A DNA stretch of 64,000 nt from Streptococcus pseudopneumoniae (GCF_001074155.1 NZ_JUUZ01000004.1:1-64000), one strand, 5' to 3'; positions 19,318 through 28,523 are shown, numbered from the stretch's first letter. The notes: a model not told the origin generated them from the sequence alone. A program made the numbers and translations.

Positions 19318-19827
19318 TTACCTTAATTTCTTTTTCAGTAACCAATCCGTATCTACCTTTTGCCCAACCATAAAACGATGTTGGCTAAATTTTTCAAAAC
19401 CATATCGATTATAAAATGCTTGAGCTTTTGTATTATGCTCCCAAACACCTAGCCAAGCCCAGGAAAAACCATTTTTTTCTGCAAGTTCCAAAGCGAATTC
19501 AAATAGTTGCTTACCAAGTCCAAATCCTTGATATGTTTGTAGCACATAGAGACGTTGAATTTCAAAAGCGTTCTTTAATTCTCTCTCGGTTTGAGCATTT
19601 CCCCAGTTGACTTTGAGAAAACCAGCTATCTCCTCTTCATGCATAATGAAATAGGTTTCAGAGTCAGGATTTTCCAACTCAGTTGACAAAACTCTCAGAT
19701 TATAAGCCTCTTCAAAGTATTCCTGTAACTGCTCTTCCGTATTATCATGAGCAAATGTTTCACGAAAGGTTTGTTTGGCAATTTTTGCCAACACCTCAAC
19801 ATCTGCTATTTCCACTTTTCTAATCAT
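19318..19827 (-). CDS. GNAT family N-acetyltransferase
   Basis: 169-residue acetyl-CoA-dependent acetyltransferase. Motif A, RLYVLQTYQGFGLGKQLFEFAL (~92-113), holds the Q-x-x-G-x-G/A acetyl-CoA loop. It is inserted between pheS and pheT. Its start overlaps the pheS stop by one base and the gap to pheT is 75 bases. The same order occurs in pneumococcus. The target is unknown, and a self-detoxifying or protein-modifying role is possible. Confidence 0.85.
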   Translation of the reverse strand: MIRKVEIADVEVLAKIAKQTFRETFAHDNTEEQLQEYFEEAYNLRVLSTELENPDSETYFIMHEEEIAGFLKVNWGNAQTERELKNAFEIQRLYVLQTYQGFGLGKQLFEFALELAEKNGFSWAWLGVWEHNTKAQAFYNRYGFEKFSQHRFMVGQKVDTDWLLKKKLR

Positions 19828-20873
19828 TATTTAAACTGTTCTGAGAAGCGGACATCGCCTTGGTAGAATCCACGGATATCGTTGATACCGTAGCGAAGCA
19901 TAGCGACACGCTCTTGACCAAGACCAAAGGCAAAACCAGAGTAAACACTTGCATCGATGCCACTCATCTCAAGGACACGTGGGTGAACCATACCGGCACC
20001 CATAATCTCGATCCAACCTGTTTTCTTACATACGTTACAGCCGTCTCCTCCACACTTGAAGCATGAAACGTCAACCTCAACAGATGGCTCGGTAAATGGG
20101 AAGTAAGATGGACGCAGACGAATCTGGCGCTCTTCACCAAACATTTTTTGCACAATCAACTGAAGAGTTCCTTGAAGATCAGCCATAGAGATGTTTTTCC
20201 CTACAACCAAACCTTCGATTTGGTGGAATTGGTGACTGTGGGTTGCATCGTCTGTATCACGACGGAATACACGTCCTGGTGAGATCATCTTCAAAGGACC
20301 TTTAGAAAAGTCATGGGCATCCATCGCACGCGCCTGAACTGGAGACGTGTGGGTACGAAGTAAGATTTCTTCTGTGATGTAGAAAGTGTCCTGCATATCA
20401 CGGGCTGGGTGATCTTTTGGAAGGTTCATACGTTCGAAGTTGTAGTAGTCTTGCTCCACTTCAAATCCATCCACGACTTGGTAACCCATACCGATGAAGA
20501 TATCTTCAATTTCTTCACTAGTTTGTGTGAGAACGTGACGGTGACCAGTCGCAACTGGACGACCTGGAAGCGTCACATCGATGCTCTCACTTGCTAGTTG
20601 AGCTTCTACTTTCTTTTCTTCCAAGAGCTTAGCTGTTTCTTCAAAAGCGGCTGTTAAGACATCACGAGCTTCATTGACGTGTTTTCCGATAACAGGACGC
20701 ATTTCTGCAGAAACGTCCTTCATCCCTTTAAGGATTTCAGTCAATGAACCTTTTTTACCAAGGACTGAGACACGCAATTCTTGCATCTCTTTTTCATTTT
20801 CAGCAGTAATCTGCTTCAAGCTAGCTAGCGTTTCTTCACGAAGCTCTTTTAATTGTTCTTCAATAGTTGACAT
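19827..20873 (-). CDS. pheS: Phenylalanine--tRNA ligase alpha subunit
   Basis: Catalytic subunit of phenylalanyl-tRNA synthetase, 348 residues. The N-terminal coiled coil (1-~85) binds tRNA. The class II core follows with motif 2 ([21 protein letters not shown]), a four-cysteine zinc-like cluster ([12 protein letters not shown]), and motif 3 near the end ([18 protein letters not shown]). The start at 20873 ([13 protein letters not shown]) follows GGAGGAATT. A longer in-frame extension to 20972 runs into the T-box terminator and is not accepted. Confidence 0.97.
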   Translation of the reverse strand: MSTIEEQLKELREETLASLKQITAENEKEMQELRVSVLGKKGSLTEILKGMKDVSAEMRPVIGKHVNEARDVLTAAFEETAKLLEEKKVEAQLASESIDVTLPGRPVATGHRHVLTQTSEEIEDIFIGMGYQVVDGFEVEQDYYNFERMNLPKDHPARDMQDTFYITEEILLRTHTSPVQARAMDAHDFSKGPLKMISPGRVFRRDTDDATHSHQFHQIEGLVVGKNISMADLQGTLQLIVQKMFGEERQIRLRPSYFPFTEPSVEVDVSCFKCGGDGCNVCKKTGWIEIMGAGMVHPRVLEMSGIDASVYSGFAFGLGQERVAMLRYGINDIRGFYQGDVRFSEQFK

Positions 20874-20914
20874 AATTCCTCCATCAGTCTCTCGTAAGAT
20901 AAAAAGAAAACCAC

Positions 20915-21100
20915 ATGCCAAAAACTCCACTCGGAGCGTTGACACGCGGTACCATCCGTTTTCATCTGACAAGTCAGACCTTTATTTCTGAATCCCTTCG
21001 CAAGTGAATTCACCCAGCTTTCATATAGAGAGCTTTCAGTCACGGCTCTCCTCCCTGATATACTTCCCCTGAGATACTAGTCTTGCAGATTCCTATTTAA
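20915..21100 (-). promoter_or_regulatory. T-box leader of pheS-GNAT-pheT
   Basis: The minus strand holds the T-box core GGATGGTACCGCGTG (20957-20943), a stem I region with GAGAGCC...GCTCTC arms and a GTGAATTCAC segment (about 21002-21013) whose TTC is a Phe specifier. After the core comes a terminator CTCC/GGAG plus TTTTT (20940-20917). Uncharged tRNA-Phe would stabilise the antiterminator and raise synthetase expression. Confidence 0.88.
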
Positions 21101-21150
21101 TTATTATTCATTTTATCAAATTTCAAGCGTTCTTGCAAGATATTTTGCGA

Positions 21151-21867
21151 CTAATCAACATAGTCCCCACCTTCAAAGCCGTAATACTCTTCCAAGCTGA
21201 GACCACTTGCAGCGATATCCTTGGCTTCTTTTCCGACGTAGCGAAGGTGCCATTCTTCAGCCATATAGCCCGTTTCTTTTTCCTTACCTTTTAGATAACG
21301 GACGACAAAGCCATAGTCAGCCGCATGGTCCAAAAGCCATTGGGCAGCCTTTTCTTCAGTGACTAAGTCTCCATTTGTTCCAATTAGGTCAAAGGCAAGG
21401 CCAGTTTGGTGTTCACTGTAACCAGGTCTTGCAGAATAGCGGTCAGCCTCAGCCTTGCCATCTTTATCTACATAGTTTTGATAAAGCTGAGTTTGAGTTT
21501 CGTAACTTCTAAAACCACTGTAGTTGTCGCTAATCGGGAATCCTGCTTGTTGCATAGCTGCAATGAGTTTCAACAGTTCTGCCTTAGCGGTAGGATTTTC
21601 TCCAGGATTGTAATCTTTTGACATTGGATAATGCTTATTAGCTACAACAATCTCATCGTACTTACCTTGAATGCTGTAGTGGTCTCCTTTGTTAACCACT
21701 TCTGCTTTCTTTTGACTAGCTTCCTGAGACTTACTTCCCGCGGTTCCTTCTTGGACAGTTTTTTCTTCCGTTGAAGTCTGAGTTTCTGAAGTTGCTGGCT
21801 TTTCTTGTGAGCAAGCCGCTAATGTCAAGGCTAATAATCCTGATAATACAAGATATCTTTTCTTCAT
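21151..21867 (-). CDS. LdcB/DacB-type D,D- or L,D-carboxypeptidase lipoprotein
   Basis: 238 residues. Signal peptide with lipobox LTLAACSQ, then a Ser/Thr/Glu-rich linker (to ~60) and an M15B/VanY domain. The zinc ligands and catalytic residues are visible in SARPGYSEHQTGLAFDL (His, Asp) and EEWHLRYVG (Glu, His). It trims stem-peptide terminal residues of peptidoglycan outside the membrane. The pneumococcal homologue is LdcB/DacB, an L,D-carboxypeptidase. The start at 21867 (MKKRY) has AAAGGA in position. The earlier ATG at 21882 overlaps the HIT stop and lacks a ribosome site. Confidence 0.9.
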   Translation of the reverse strand: MKKRYLVLSGLLALTLAACSQEKPATSETQTSTEEKTVQEGTAGSKSQEASQKKAEVVNKGDHYSIQGKYDEIVVANKHYPMSKDYNPGENPTAKAELLKLIAAMQQAGFPISDNYSGFRSYETQTQLYQNYVDKDGKAEADRYSARPGYSEHQTGLAFDLIGTNGDLVTEEKAAQWLLDHAADYGFVVRYLKGKEKETGYMAEEWHLRYVGKEAKDIAASGLSLEEYYGFEGGDYVD

Positions 21868-21878
21868 CTTTAATCCTT

Positions 21879-22340
21879 TCATTTTACTATCTGGTTTAAA
21901 GTTTCTGATAATGTCGCAATCAAGTTTTCCAGTCTCCGATCTTTAACGTGATATTCCTCAGCGACCATTTCTTCCCAAGGAACCCACCAGACTGGACCAC
22001 GTCCATTTAGACCGTGCCCCTTCATATCACCAGCTCGTCTTGGAAAAATATGCCAGTGAACATGAGCGTCTCCATTTCCCAACAACTCTACATTCATCTT
22101 TTCAGCAGTAAAAGCCTTAGAGACAGCTTCCTGAACCAGACTCATTTCCTCTAAAAAGCGGAATTTGACAGTTGGATGTAGATGATGCAATTCTGTGACA
22201 TGTTCCTTGGCTAAGAATAGAGTGTAGCCTTCAAAATACTGGTGGTCTCCGATGACAACATAGCCAGTTTCTAATTCCTTGACAAAGTAGGGATTTTCCC
22301 CTGCCTTAATCAATTCAATTCGATCACAAATCAAGCACAT
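21879..22340 (-). CDS. HIT family hydrolase
   Basis: 153 residues. The histidine triad HVHWHIFPR (~100-108) marks a nucleotide-phosphate hydrolase or transferase of the HIT superfamily, and the N-terminal MCLICDRIELI is typical of this subgroup. The ATG is one base after the M42 peptidase stop (TAAGATG), with GGTGG as ribosome site. The longer frame to 22373 would overlap the peptidase. It belongs to an operon of M42 peptidase, HIT protein and carboxypeptidase. Confidence 0.87.
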   Translation of the reverse strand: MCLICDRIELIKAGENPYFVKELETGYVVIGDHQYFEGYTLFLAKEHVTELHHLHPTVKFRFLEEMSLVQEAVSKAFTAEKMNVELLGNGDAHVHWHIFPRRAGDMKGHGLNGRGPVWWVPWEEMVAEEYHVKDRRLENLIATLSETLNQIVK

Positions 22341-22341
22341 C

Positions 22342-23379
22342 TTATTCCACCAAGTCACTCTTGAGATAAGCATCTACCATACGCTCAGTAGCCACTACAG
22401 AATCAATATGAGTACGCTCATAAGAATGACTAGACTCAATACCAGCTCCTAGAAGAGCGTGCTTAACCTCTGCTCCAGCTGACATCGCTGCAGAAGCATC
22501 CGAACCGTAAAATGGATAGATATCTAGTTTAAACGGAATGTCTTGCTCTTCAGCTAAAGCAACTAAATGTTGACGGAATTCATAGTGGTAAGGACCAGAA
22601 GCATCTTTGACACAGATAGAGACTGTGTACTCGTCCGTCTGCTGGTCATCTCCCATCGCTCCCATATCTACTGCCAGATATTCGACAACTTGACTAGGGA
22701 TACTTGAGTTAGCACCATGCCCCACTTCTTCAAAGACTGAAAAAGCAAAATGCGTAGTAACTGGAAGCTCAATTCCTTCTTCTTTGTAGACTTTGAGGAG
22801 ATTTAGGAGAATTGCTGCGCTGACCTTATCATCCAAATGACGCGATTTGATAAAGCCTGAATCAGCCACCACAGTTCGTGGGTCAAAACTGATAAAGTCT
22901 CCAACCTCGATACCGAGTGCACGTGTTTCTTTTTCGTTGGTCACTTTTTCATCCAAACGTACTTCCATATTGTCCTGCGTACGTTCCGCAGTTCCAGCAT
23001 CCTTATAGACGTGACAAGAAGTCTGGTGGATTAAAATCGTACCTGAAACAGTCTTACCTGTGCTAGCCACATGAACGGTACAGTTTTCTCCCTCAATCAT
23101 GTTCCAAGGATATCCTCCAATACGGTCCATTTTAAGACGACCATCTGGTTTAACAGCGCGAACGATAGCTCCCAGAGTATCCACATGGGCAGTCACATAG
23201 CGTTGTTGTTCATCATTTTTACCTTTAACAGTAACGTTGACACCACCTTTGGCAGTACGGACAGGTTGATAGCCTAACTTTTCAAGTGTCTCAACTAAAT
23301 AATCAGTAATCTCACGGGTAAAACCTGTTGGCGATGCGATAGCAGTTAGTTCTTTAATATATTCTACAGTTTGATTCAT
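22342..23379 (-). CDS. M42 family metallo-aminopeptidase
   Basis: 345 residues. Metal-binding motifs of the PepA/FrvX family are seen: VTAHVDTLG (~70), RHLDDKVSA (~173) and FEEVGHGA (~206), with late histidine HSYERTHID (~310). It probably removes N-terminal residues from peptides in the cytosol as a large oligomer. It is often annotated as glutamyl aminopeptidase or (wrongly) endoglucanase. The start at 23379 (MNQTVEYIKE) follows AGAGGTGAAG. Confidence 0.9.
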   Translation of the reverse strand: MNQTVEYIKELTAIASPTGFTREITDYLVETLEKLGYQPVRTAKGGVNVTVKGKNDEQQRYVTAHVDTLGAIVRAVKPDGRLKMDRIGGYPWNMIEGENCTVHVASTGKTVSGTILIHQTSCHVYKDAGTAERTQDNMEVRLDEKVTNEKETRALGIEVGDFISFDPRTVVADSGFIKSRHLDDKVSAAILLNLLKVYKEEGIELPVTTHFAFSVFEEVGHGANSSIPSQVVEYLAVDMGAMGDDQQTDEYTVSICVKDASGPYHYEFRQHLVALAEEQDIPFKLDIYPFYGSDASAAMSAGAEVKHALLGAGIESSHSYERTHIDSVVATERMVDAYLKSDLVE

Positions 23380-23444
23380 TTCTTCACCTCTTCTTACCAT
23401 TATATCACTTTTCCCATTTTAGTATGTGTAAAAAGGAAAAACTG

Positions 23445-23480
23445 ACATACTTTGATAATGAAAGTATGTTATGGTATAAT
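23445..23480 (+). promoter_or_regulatory. Lipoprotein promoter with palindromic candidate operator
   Basis: -35 TTGATA (23452-23457), 17-base spacer, and extended -10 TGGTATAAT (TATAAT 23475-23480). A perfect nine-base inverted repeat ACATACTTT / AAAGTATGT (23445-23453 and 23461-23469, seven-base spacer) covers the -35. A third half-site AGTATGT occurs at 23421-23427. Confidence 0.7.
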
Positions 23481-23511
23481 AAAAGTAGTTCTTATGATGA
23501 AAGGAAAAAAT

Positions 23512-24060
23512 ATGAACAGATATTTCAAAATAACGCTTCTCTTAGCCTTACCGTTGGCATTCTTGTTGGGATGTTCTAAACAATCAACAACTTCTAACTC
23601 TTTAAAAGCAGAAACAAGTGAAGTAAAAACTACCGAAACTGAAACTACTGAGGCTGAAACTACAGAAAAGAAAGCTGAATCAAAAACTGTAGCCTTTGTT
23701 CATGACAGTAATCCAGGAAGACATTCTACCTTGACATACACTGTTGAAGGCGATGATGTTATGAAACAAGAAGTTTATAATGTTTTTGAACCTGAAGTAC
23801 TCAATAAGAGCGCCGATGAGATTAAAGAACTTATCGTGAAAACTTATAAAGGGTATGAAGGAATTAAGGGCGTTACACAAAATATCGAATTCAAAGATGG
23901 AAAAGTCGTCCATACCATGGTCATTGACATGACTGTAGTCAATCTTGATGAGATGAAAAAAGCAATGCCAAATGAATATTCAGGAGCTGGAAAACGTGTA
24001 AGTTTTGCAAAAACTAAAAAAATGCTTGAGGATCTTGGGTATACTGAAAAAACGAACTAA
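23512..24060 (+). CDS. DUF1307 (SP_0198-like) lipoprotein
   Basis: 182 residues. Signal peptide with lipobox AFLLGCSK (Cys ~21), then a low-complexity Thr/Glu linker (TTETETTEAETTEKK, ~41-55) and a ~125-residue globular domain with the DUF1307 pattern (TLTYTVEGDDVMKQE..., YEGIKGVTQNIEFKDGKV). Function unknown, exposed on the cell surface. The start at 23512 follows AAAGGA. It stands alone, divergent from the M42 peptidase, with a strong promoter and a possible operator. Confidence 0.8.
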   Translation: MNRYFKITLLLALPLAFLLGCSKQSTTSNSLKAETSEVKTTETETTEAETTEKKAESKTVAFVHDSNPGRHSTLTYTVEGDDVMKQEVYNVFEPEVLNKSADEIKELIVKTYKGYEGIKGVTQNIEFKDGKVVHTMVIDMTVVNLDEMKKAMPNEYSGAGKRVSFAKTKKMLEDLGYTEKTN

Positions 24061-24067
24061 GAGTAAT

Positions 24068-24099
24068 AAAAAAACCTTGGCATCTGCCAAGGTTTTTTT
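24068..24099. terminator. Bidirectional terminator lipoprotein/brnQ
   Basis: AAACCTTGGC / GCCAAGGTTT with an ATCT loop, A-run on one side and T-run on the other. The brnQ stop codon overlaps its edge. Confidence 0.9.
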
Positions 24100-25423
24100 A
24101 TTCCATCTCAAAAGCTTCACTTTCTTGTTTGTTAGGAAGAACAAGAGAAAGTAAAATTCCGATAATCGCTGGTACTAACCATGGCAATGAAGCCTTAGCA
24201 AATGGTAGAGCATTCACAATGTTGGCAAGGAAGGTCACTTCAAATGAACTTCCTAAGACGCTAGCTATGGCAATAGCAGTTACAAGTCCCATAGTCAATT
24301 GCATCCCTGGTTTTGAAAGTGGTACAAATTTGTTCACAATCACAATCATAACAATCACAATCGTGATTGGATACAAGACAACTAGCACTGGAACTGAGTA
24401 TTTGATAATAGCACTCAATCCAAGGTTTGCGATAGCAAAACCAATCAAGGTAAAGACAGTCGCATAAACCTTGTAGCTGATTTGTGGGAAGCGGTCGTTG
24501 AAGAATTCAGCTGTTGATACAATCAAGCCTACTGTTGTTGTGAAACAAGTCACCGTTACCATGACTGCAAGGAAAAGCTGTGCTGTCGAGCCAAAGATTT
24601 CTTGCGTTGCTTGTGACAAGATATAAACTCCTGGAGTTCCTTCGCTCATCACTTCAGCTGGTACTGGGAAATGATTTCCAAGGAAACCTAGGCCAATGTA
24701 TAAAGCACTAAATCCTAAAGCTACAACGATTCCAACGACCCAAATAGTTGAAATGTATTCTTTCTTACTTGAAAATCCAAGCTGTTTCAAGGTTTGAACA
24801 GCGATAACACTAAAGGCAACAGAAGCAAGCGCATCAAGTGTATTATATCCCTCAAGGAAACCTGCACCAAAGGCTGAAGTTTGATAGGCACCTGATGCTG
24901 CTTGCGGTGCGTTCCCACCATATTTAAAGGCCCCAAGGATAACCAAAACAACAATCAAAATCGCAAATACTGGAGTCAAGATTCGTCCGATACGATCCAA
25001 AATCTTTGAAGGGTTAAGGGCGATTAAATAGGCTGCAACAAAGTAGAGAATTGTAAAGACAATCAAACCTAACCCCTTATCTGCTTCGGCCAGGAGGGGA
25101 CTAATACCGACCTCAAACGATGTTGTTGCTGTACGTGGAATGGCAAAGAATGGACCAATCGACAAGTACAAAGCTGCAAGATAAATCGTCGCAAACCATG
25201 GAGAAATTTTCTTAGAAATCTCATAGATATAACCCTTAGGATTAAGGGTCCCAATAATCAAAGTTAGGACGGCAATCCCAACACCTGAAAATACAAATCC
25301 TGCAATGGCAGGAAGGAAGTTTTCTCCAGACTGTGCGCCTAGAGTTGGAGGGAAAATCAAGTTACCTGCTCCAAAAAATATTCCAAACAGAAGTAATCCT
25401 GTTAAAGCACCTTTTTTAGCCAT
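24098..25423 (-). CDS. brnQ: Branched-chain amino acid transporter (BrnQ/LIVCS family)
   Basis: 441 residues with about twelve membrane helices. It imports leucine, isoleucine and valine with sodium or protons. The LIVCS signature is clear at the start (LLFGIFFGAGNLIFPPTLG, ~11-29). It is monocistronic, ending in a shared terminator, with a -10 TATACT upstream near 25455. Streptococcal regulation by CodY is known in relatives, but I did not identify a CodY box. Confidence 0.93.
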   Translation of the reverse strand: MAKKGALTGLLLFGIFFGAGNLIFPPTLGAQSGENFLPAIAGFVFSGVGIAVLTLIIGTLNPKGYIYEISKKISPWFATIYLAALYLSIGPFFAIPRTATTSFEVGISPLLAEADKGLGLIVFTILYFVAAYLIALNPSKILDRIGRILTPVFAILIVVLVILGAFKYGGNAPQAASGAYQTSAFGAGFLEGYNTLDALASVAFSVIAVQTLKQLGFSSKKEYISTIWVVGIVVALGFSALYIGLGFLGNHFPVPAEVMSEGTPGVYILSQATQEIFGSTAQLFLAVMVTVTCFTTTVGLIVSTAEFFNDRFPQISYKVYATVFTLIGFAIANLGLSAIIKYSVPVLVVLYPITIVIVMIVIVNKFVPLSKPGMQLTMGLVTAIAIASVLGSSFEVTFLANIVNALPFAKASLPWLVPAIIGILLSLVLPNKQESEAFEME

Positions 25424-25539
25424 AAACTCTCCTTATAAAATTAAAATACTTTCTTAGTATAACATGTTTAAAGGCATGAAAAGGCTATCAGGAAATCATT
25501 CTAAAATGTTTTCAATTTTCGGAATTTTAGAGCAAATAA

Positions 25540-25582
25540 ATTCCCTTTAAAACCTTTCTTATTTTCGGTCTCAAAGGGAGTT
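25540..25582 (-). terminator. Likely terminator of the UDG-rhodanese operon
   Basis: Minus-strand CTCCCTTTGAGACC pairs imperfectly with GGTTTTAAAGGGAA and is followed by TTTATTTG. The rest of 25424-25586 holds the brnQ promoter region. Confidence 0.5.
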
Positions 25583-25586
25583 TTTC

Positions 25587-25868
25587 TTATTCTAAAGCAT
25601 CCATGCCACCTTGGACATTGATAACCTCATATCCTTGTTCTGTTAAAAATTGACAAGCGCGTGCTGAACGCATTCCTGATTTACAAATCACGTAATAAAG
25701 CTGGTCTTTGTCCAGTTGTACATAAGTATCTGCCAGTTGACTGAGAGGGAAATTATGAGCACCTTCTAAATGAAGAGCTTCAAATTCCTCTACTTCTCTC
25801 ACGTCCACTAGAGAAAGTTGCTCATTTTGATAAAGCTGGTAAAATTCATCGAAGGAAATTTCTTTCAT
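25587..25868 (-). CDS. Single-domain rhodanese-like protein
   Basis: 93 residues, one rhodanese domain with the active-site loop CKSGMRSAR (Cys ~62). It can carry a persulfide sulfur for transfer. The physiological partner is unknown. Its ATG overlaps the stop of the upstream UDG-family gene (ATGA). Confidence 0.88.
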   Translation of the reverse strand: MKEISFDEFYQLYQNEQLSLVDVREVEEFEALHLEGAHNFPLSQLADTYVQLDKDQLYYVICKSGMRSARACQFLTEQGYEVINVQGGMDALE

Positions 25869-26455
25869 TCTTTTTCTCCTAAAATTGTTTTAATTCTTTT
25901 TTTCAAATCGGGAACCACTTCCGACTCAAACCAAGGATTTTTTTTCATCCAGATTTGATTACGTGGTGATGGGTGTACCAGAGGGAAATAATCAGGCAAA
26001 TAATCCTTGAACCGATGCACACGGTCTGTCACCTTGCCACTGACCTTTTCATGCAGATAGTAAGCCTGAGCATACTGCCCAATCAAGAGTGTTAATTGAA
26101 TATCTGGCAATTCCTTCAAAAGTTTTGGATGCCATTTTTCTGCAAAACCTGGACGTGGTGGTAGGTCACCCGATTTTCCATGACCTGGAAAGTAGAAATC
26201 CATAGGCATGACTGCAAAGTAACCTGAATTATAAAACGTATCTTCATCCACACCTAGCCACTCTCGCAAGCGGTCACCACTTTTATCCTTCCAGTAAAGT
26301 CCTGCTTCTTGAGTTTTGAGTCCAGGAGCTTGCCCAATGATATTGATACGAGCAGTCTTTGGTGCTGCAAAAAGAGGCTCGATACCCTGCTCAGTATAGC
26401 TGGCATTCTGTGGATCCGCCATGATAGCTTGCTTGATTTTTTCGATTTGAGACAT
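25865..26455 (-). CDS. Uracil-DNA glycosylase family protein
   Basis: 196 residues. The fold motif NIIGQAPG (~38-45), the GHGKSGDLPPRPGFA loop and the C-terminal VHPSPRN (~170) identify the uracil-DNA glycosylase superfamily (MUG/family 4-like). The classical Ung catalytic aspartate motif GQDPYH is replaced by GQAPGLKT, so specificity is uncertain. The start at 26455 (MSQIEKIKQ) follows GGAGGGAAACAG. It is coupled to the rhodanese gene. Confidence 0.78.
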   Translation of the reverse strand: MSQIEKIKQAIMADPQNASYTEQGIEPLFAAPKTARINIIGQAPGLKTQEAGLYWKDKSGDRLREWLGVDEDTFYNSGYFAVMPMDFYFPGHGKSGDLPPRPGFAEKWHPKLLKELPDIQLTLLIGQYAQAYYLHEKVSGKVTDRVHRFKDYLPDYFPLVHPSPRNQIWMKKNPWFESEVVPDLKKRIKTILGEKE

Positions 26456-26507
26456 CTGTTTCCCTCCAAAAAGAAGTCCAAGCATAGAATCTCAGACTTC
26501 TAGATCA

Positions 26508-27908
26508 TTATTTGATCAATTCATAAATAGCTTCAGCGTAGATGGCTGCTGCACGGAAAAGATCGTCCAAGGCGATAAATTCATTGGCCTGGTGCATAGT
26601 ATCGATAGAATCTGGGAACATAGCACCGTAGGCTACACCACGCTCTAATAGACGTCCAAAAGTTCCTCCACCGATGACTTGTTCGTGACCTTGAAGACCT
26701 GTTTGTTTTTCGTAAACATTCAACAAGGTTTGAACGAGTGGATCTTCCATTGGCACATAGTGAGGAGTGTGACCATGTTCAGAAAGGCTGACTGAAGCAA
26801 CTGGCAAGCTTTCAAGAACTGACTTGATTTGCTCTGGGCTTGTTCCTTTTGGATAACGGAAGTTGAGGGCAATAGTATTGTCAGCACTTGTTTCATCAAA
26901 GCGGAAGACACCCGCATTCATAGAAAGAGCACCCATCTTTTCATCTACATGAGCTACTTTCAAGTTTTTACCTTCGTGGTCATTCAAGAGAATCTTACCA
27001 GCAATGTCAAGATAGTCTTTTGCAGGCCCTTCAAAGGCAAATTGGCTGAGGAAGAGGGCAAGGTAAGTCGCACCATTGACACCTGAAGCAGGCATAGCAC
27101 CATGGGCTGATTTACCAATTACAGTCACCTTGTACTGACCATTTTCTTCTTGAATTTCTCCTCTGAGATTGTGCTCTGCAACGAAGGCGTCTAGCTTAGT
27201 TTGCAAGTCAGCTAAGTCGCCTGAAACAACTGCTGTTGCTGATTCTGGCACCATGTTTTCGCGTAAACCACCTGTGAAGCTGTGAAGACGAGCTGCACCA
27301 GTATTTTCACCAGCAAAGTGGAGATATTCTGTGATATTTCCTTTTTCACCATTGATGATAGGGAATTCAGCATCTGGTGAGAATCCAAAGTCAGGTTTTG
27401 CAAGTCCTACATGCTCAAAGTAGTAGTCCATATCTGCCCAACCTGATTCTTCATCAGTTCCCACGATGAAGCGAACTTTCTTAGAAGTTGGAAGCCCCAA
27501 TTCCTTGATGATTTTCAAACCGTAGTAACAAGCTGTTGTAGGTCCCTTATCATCAGAAGCCCCACGCGCATAAAGTCGACCATCTTTGATAGTTGGAGTG
27601 TAAGGGTCAGTGTCCCAACCACTACCTGCTGGCACTACGTCCATGTGGGCAAAGATTCCGAGAACTTCTTCTCCTTGACCAAACTCGAAATGACCTGCAT
27701 AGTTGTCGACATTTTTTGTTGGGTAGCCATCACGGTCTGCGATTTCGAGGAATTTCTCCAAGGCTTTTACTGGACCAGGTCCAAATGGATGCTGCGCATC
27801 GGCCTTACTGTCATCACGTTCTGAGTTGATTTCCAAAAGGCTAAACAAGTCAGCCAAGAGGTCTTCTTTGCGTTTTTCTACTTCTGTTGTAAAATCAATA
27901 ACTGTCAT
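26508..27908 (-). CDS. pepV: Dipeptidase PepV (M20 family)
   Basis: 466 residues. Dinuclear-zinc dipeptidase with broad specificity that completes peptide breakdown in the cytosol. M20 motifs: GIFAHMDVVPAG (~83-94), GASDDKGP (~115), GTDEESGW (~149), and a lid domain in the middle. Late motif GGGTFGR (~415) is present. It lies just after the nitroreductase gene (9-base gap) and is probably co-transcribed. Confidence 0.95.
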   Translation of the reverse strand: MTVIDFTTEVEKRKEDLLADLFSLLEINSERDDSKADAQHPFGPGPVKALEKFLEIADRDGYPTKNVDNYAGHFEFGQGEEVLGIFAHMDVVPAGSGWDTDPYTPTIKDGRLYARGASDDKGPTTACYYGLKIIKELGLPTSKKVRFIVGTDEESGWADMDYYFEHVGLAKPDFGFSPDAEFPIINGEKGNITEYLHFAGENTGAARLHSFTGGLRENMVPESATAVVSGDLADLQTKLDAFVAEHNLRGEIQEENGQYKVTVIGKSAHGAMPASGVNGATYLALFLSQFAFEGPAKDYLDIAGKILLNDHEGKNLKVAHVDEKMGALSMNAGVFRFDETSADNTIALNFRYPKGTSPEQIKSVLESLPVASVSLSEHGHTPHYVPMEDPLVQTLLNVYEKQTGLQGHEQVIGGGTFGRLLERGVAYGAMFPDSIDTMHQANEFIALDDLFRAAAIYAEAIYELIK

Positions 27909-27917
27909 TTTTACTTC

Positions 27918-28523
27918 CTATCTTTTCTCGATAATTTCATCTACTGGCAAGCGGTAGCTTGGTTCCAACTTCTCGTCTGTGTATCCTACTGTAATCAAAA
28001 GCTCTGGACGGAAGCGTTCTTCAATTTCCAAGACTTCATTAGCTTTTGATTTATCAAAACCTAGTATAATATTTGAACCAATTCCCTGGTCAGTCAATGC
28101 AAGGACCAAGTTCATCGCAACTAATCCTGCATTAAGAGCCAAGTAGTCACTGATTTGTTGTTCATTGTAACGTGCATACTCAGCTGGAAGATTTTTCATA
28201 AAGTACTGAAGTTGTTCTTCTGAGAAGTTCTTTGCTCCACCAACACGGGCAATCTTGCGAGCTCGTTTAGCTAGGTCAGTATCTGTAAACAAGGCAATCG
28301 TTACAGGTGCAGAGGCTACTTGCTCAAAGTTTGAACCGTAAGCCAATTTTGCTAGTTCAGCATTTTTCTCACGAACCACGACGAATTTCCAAGGCTGGCT
28401 GTTGTGGGCACTTGGTGCCAAGGTTGCGATTTCGATAGCTGTACGGACATCCTTTGGATCAACAGGTTTATCAATAAAATGCTTGGTCGCATGACGTTTT
28501 TTATTTAACTCAAGAAATTTCAT
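27918..28523 (-). CDS. Nitroreductase family protein
   Basis: 201 residues with the FMN-binding nitroreductase fold: N-terminal KKRHATKHFIDKPVD, APSAHNSQPWKFVVVR (~35-50) and a late GFDKSKANEVL segment. Reduces nitro compounds or quinones with NAD(P)H, and the natural substrate is unknown. Start MKFLELNKKR at 28523 is chosen over 28529. Upstream is an extended -10 (TGTGGTAAAAT). Confidence 0.87.
   Translation of the reverse strand: MKFLELNKKRHATKHFIDKPVDPKDVRTAIEIATLAPSAHNSQPWKFVVVREKNAELAKLAYGSNFEQVASAPVTIALFTDTDLAKRARKIARVGGAKNFSEEQLQYFMKNLPAEYARYNEQQISDYLALNAGLVAMNLVLALTDQGIGSNIILGFDKSKANEVLEIEERFRPELLITVGYTDEKLEPSYRLPVDEIIEKR

Noticed and set aside
20873-20972. N-terminal extension of PheS
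   Set aside because: It would translate the T-box terminator and antiterminator. The ATG at 20873 has a consensus ribosome site and the family N-terminus.
23620-23680. Possible tandem repeat in the lipoprotein gene (Thr/Glu codons)
   Set aside because: It is a low-complexity linker after the lipobox, common in surface lipoproteins, with no regular DNA period.
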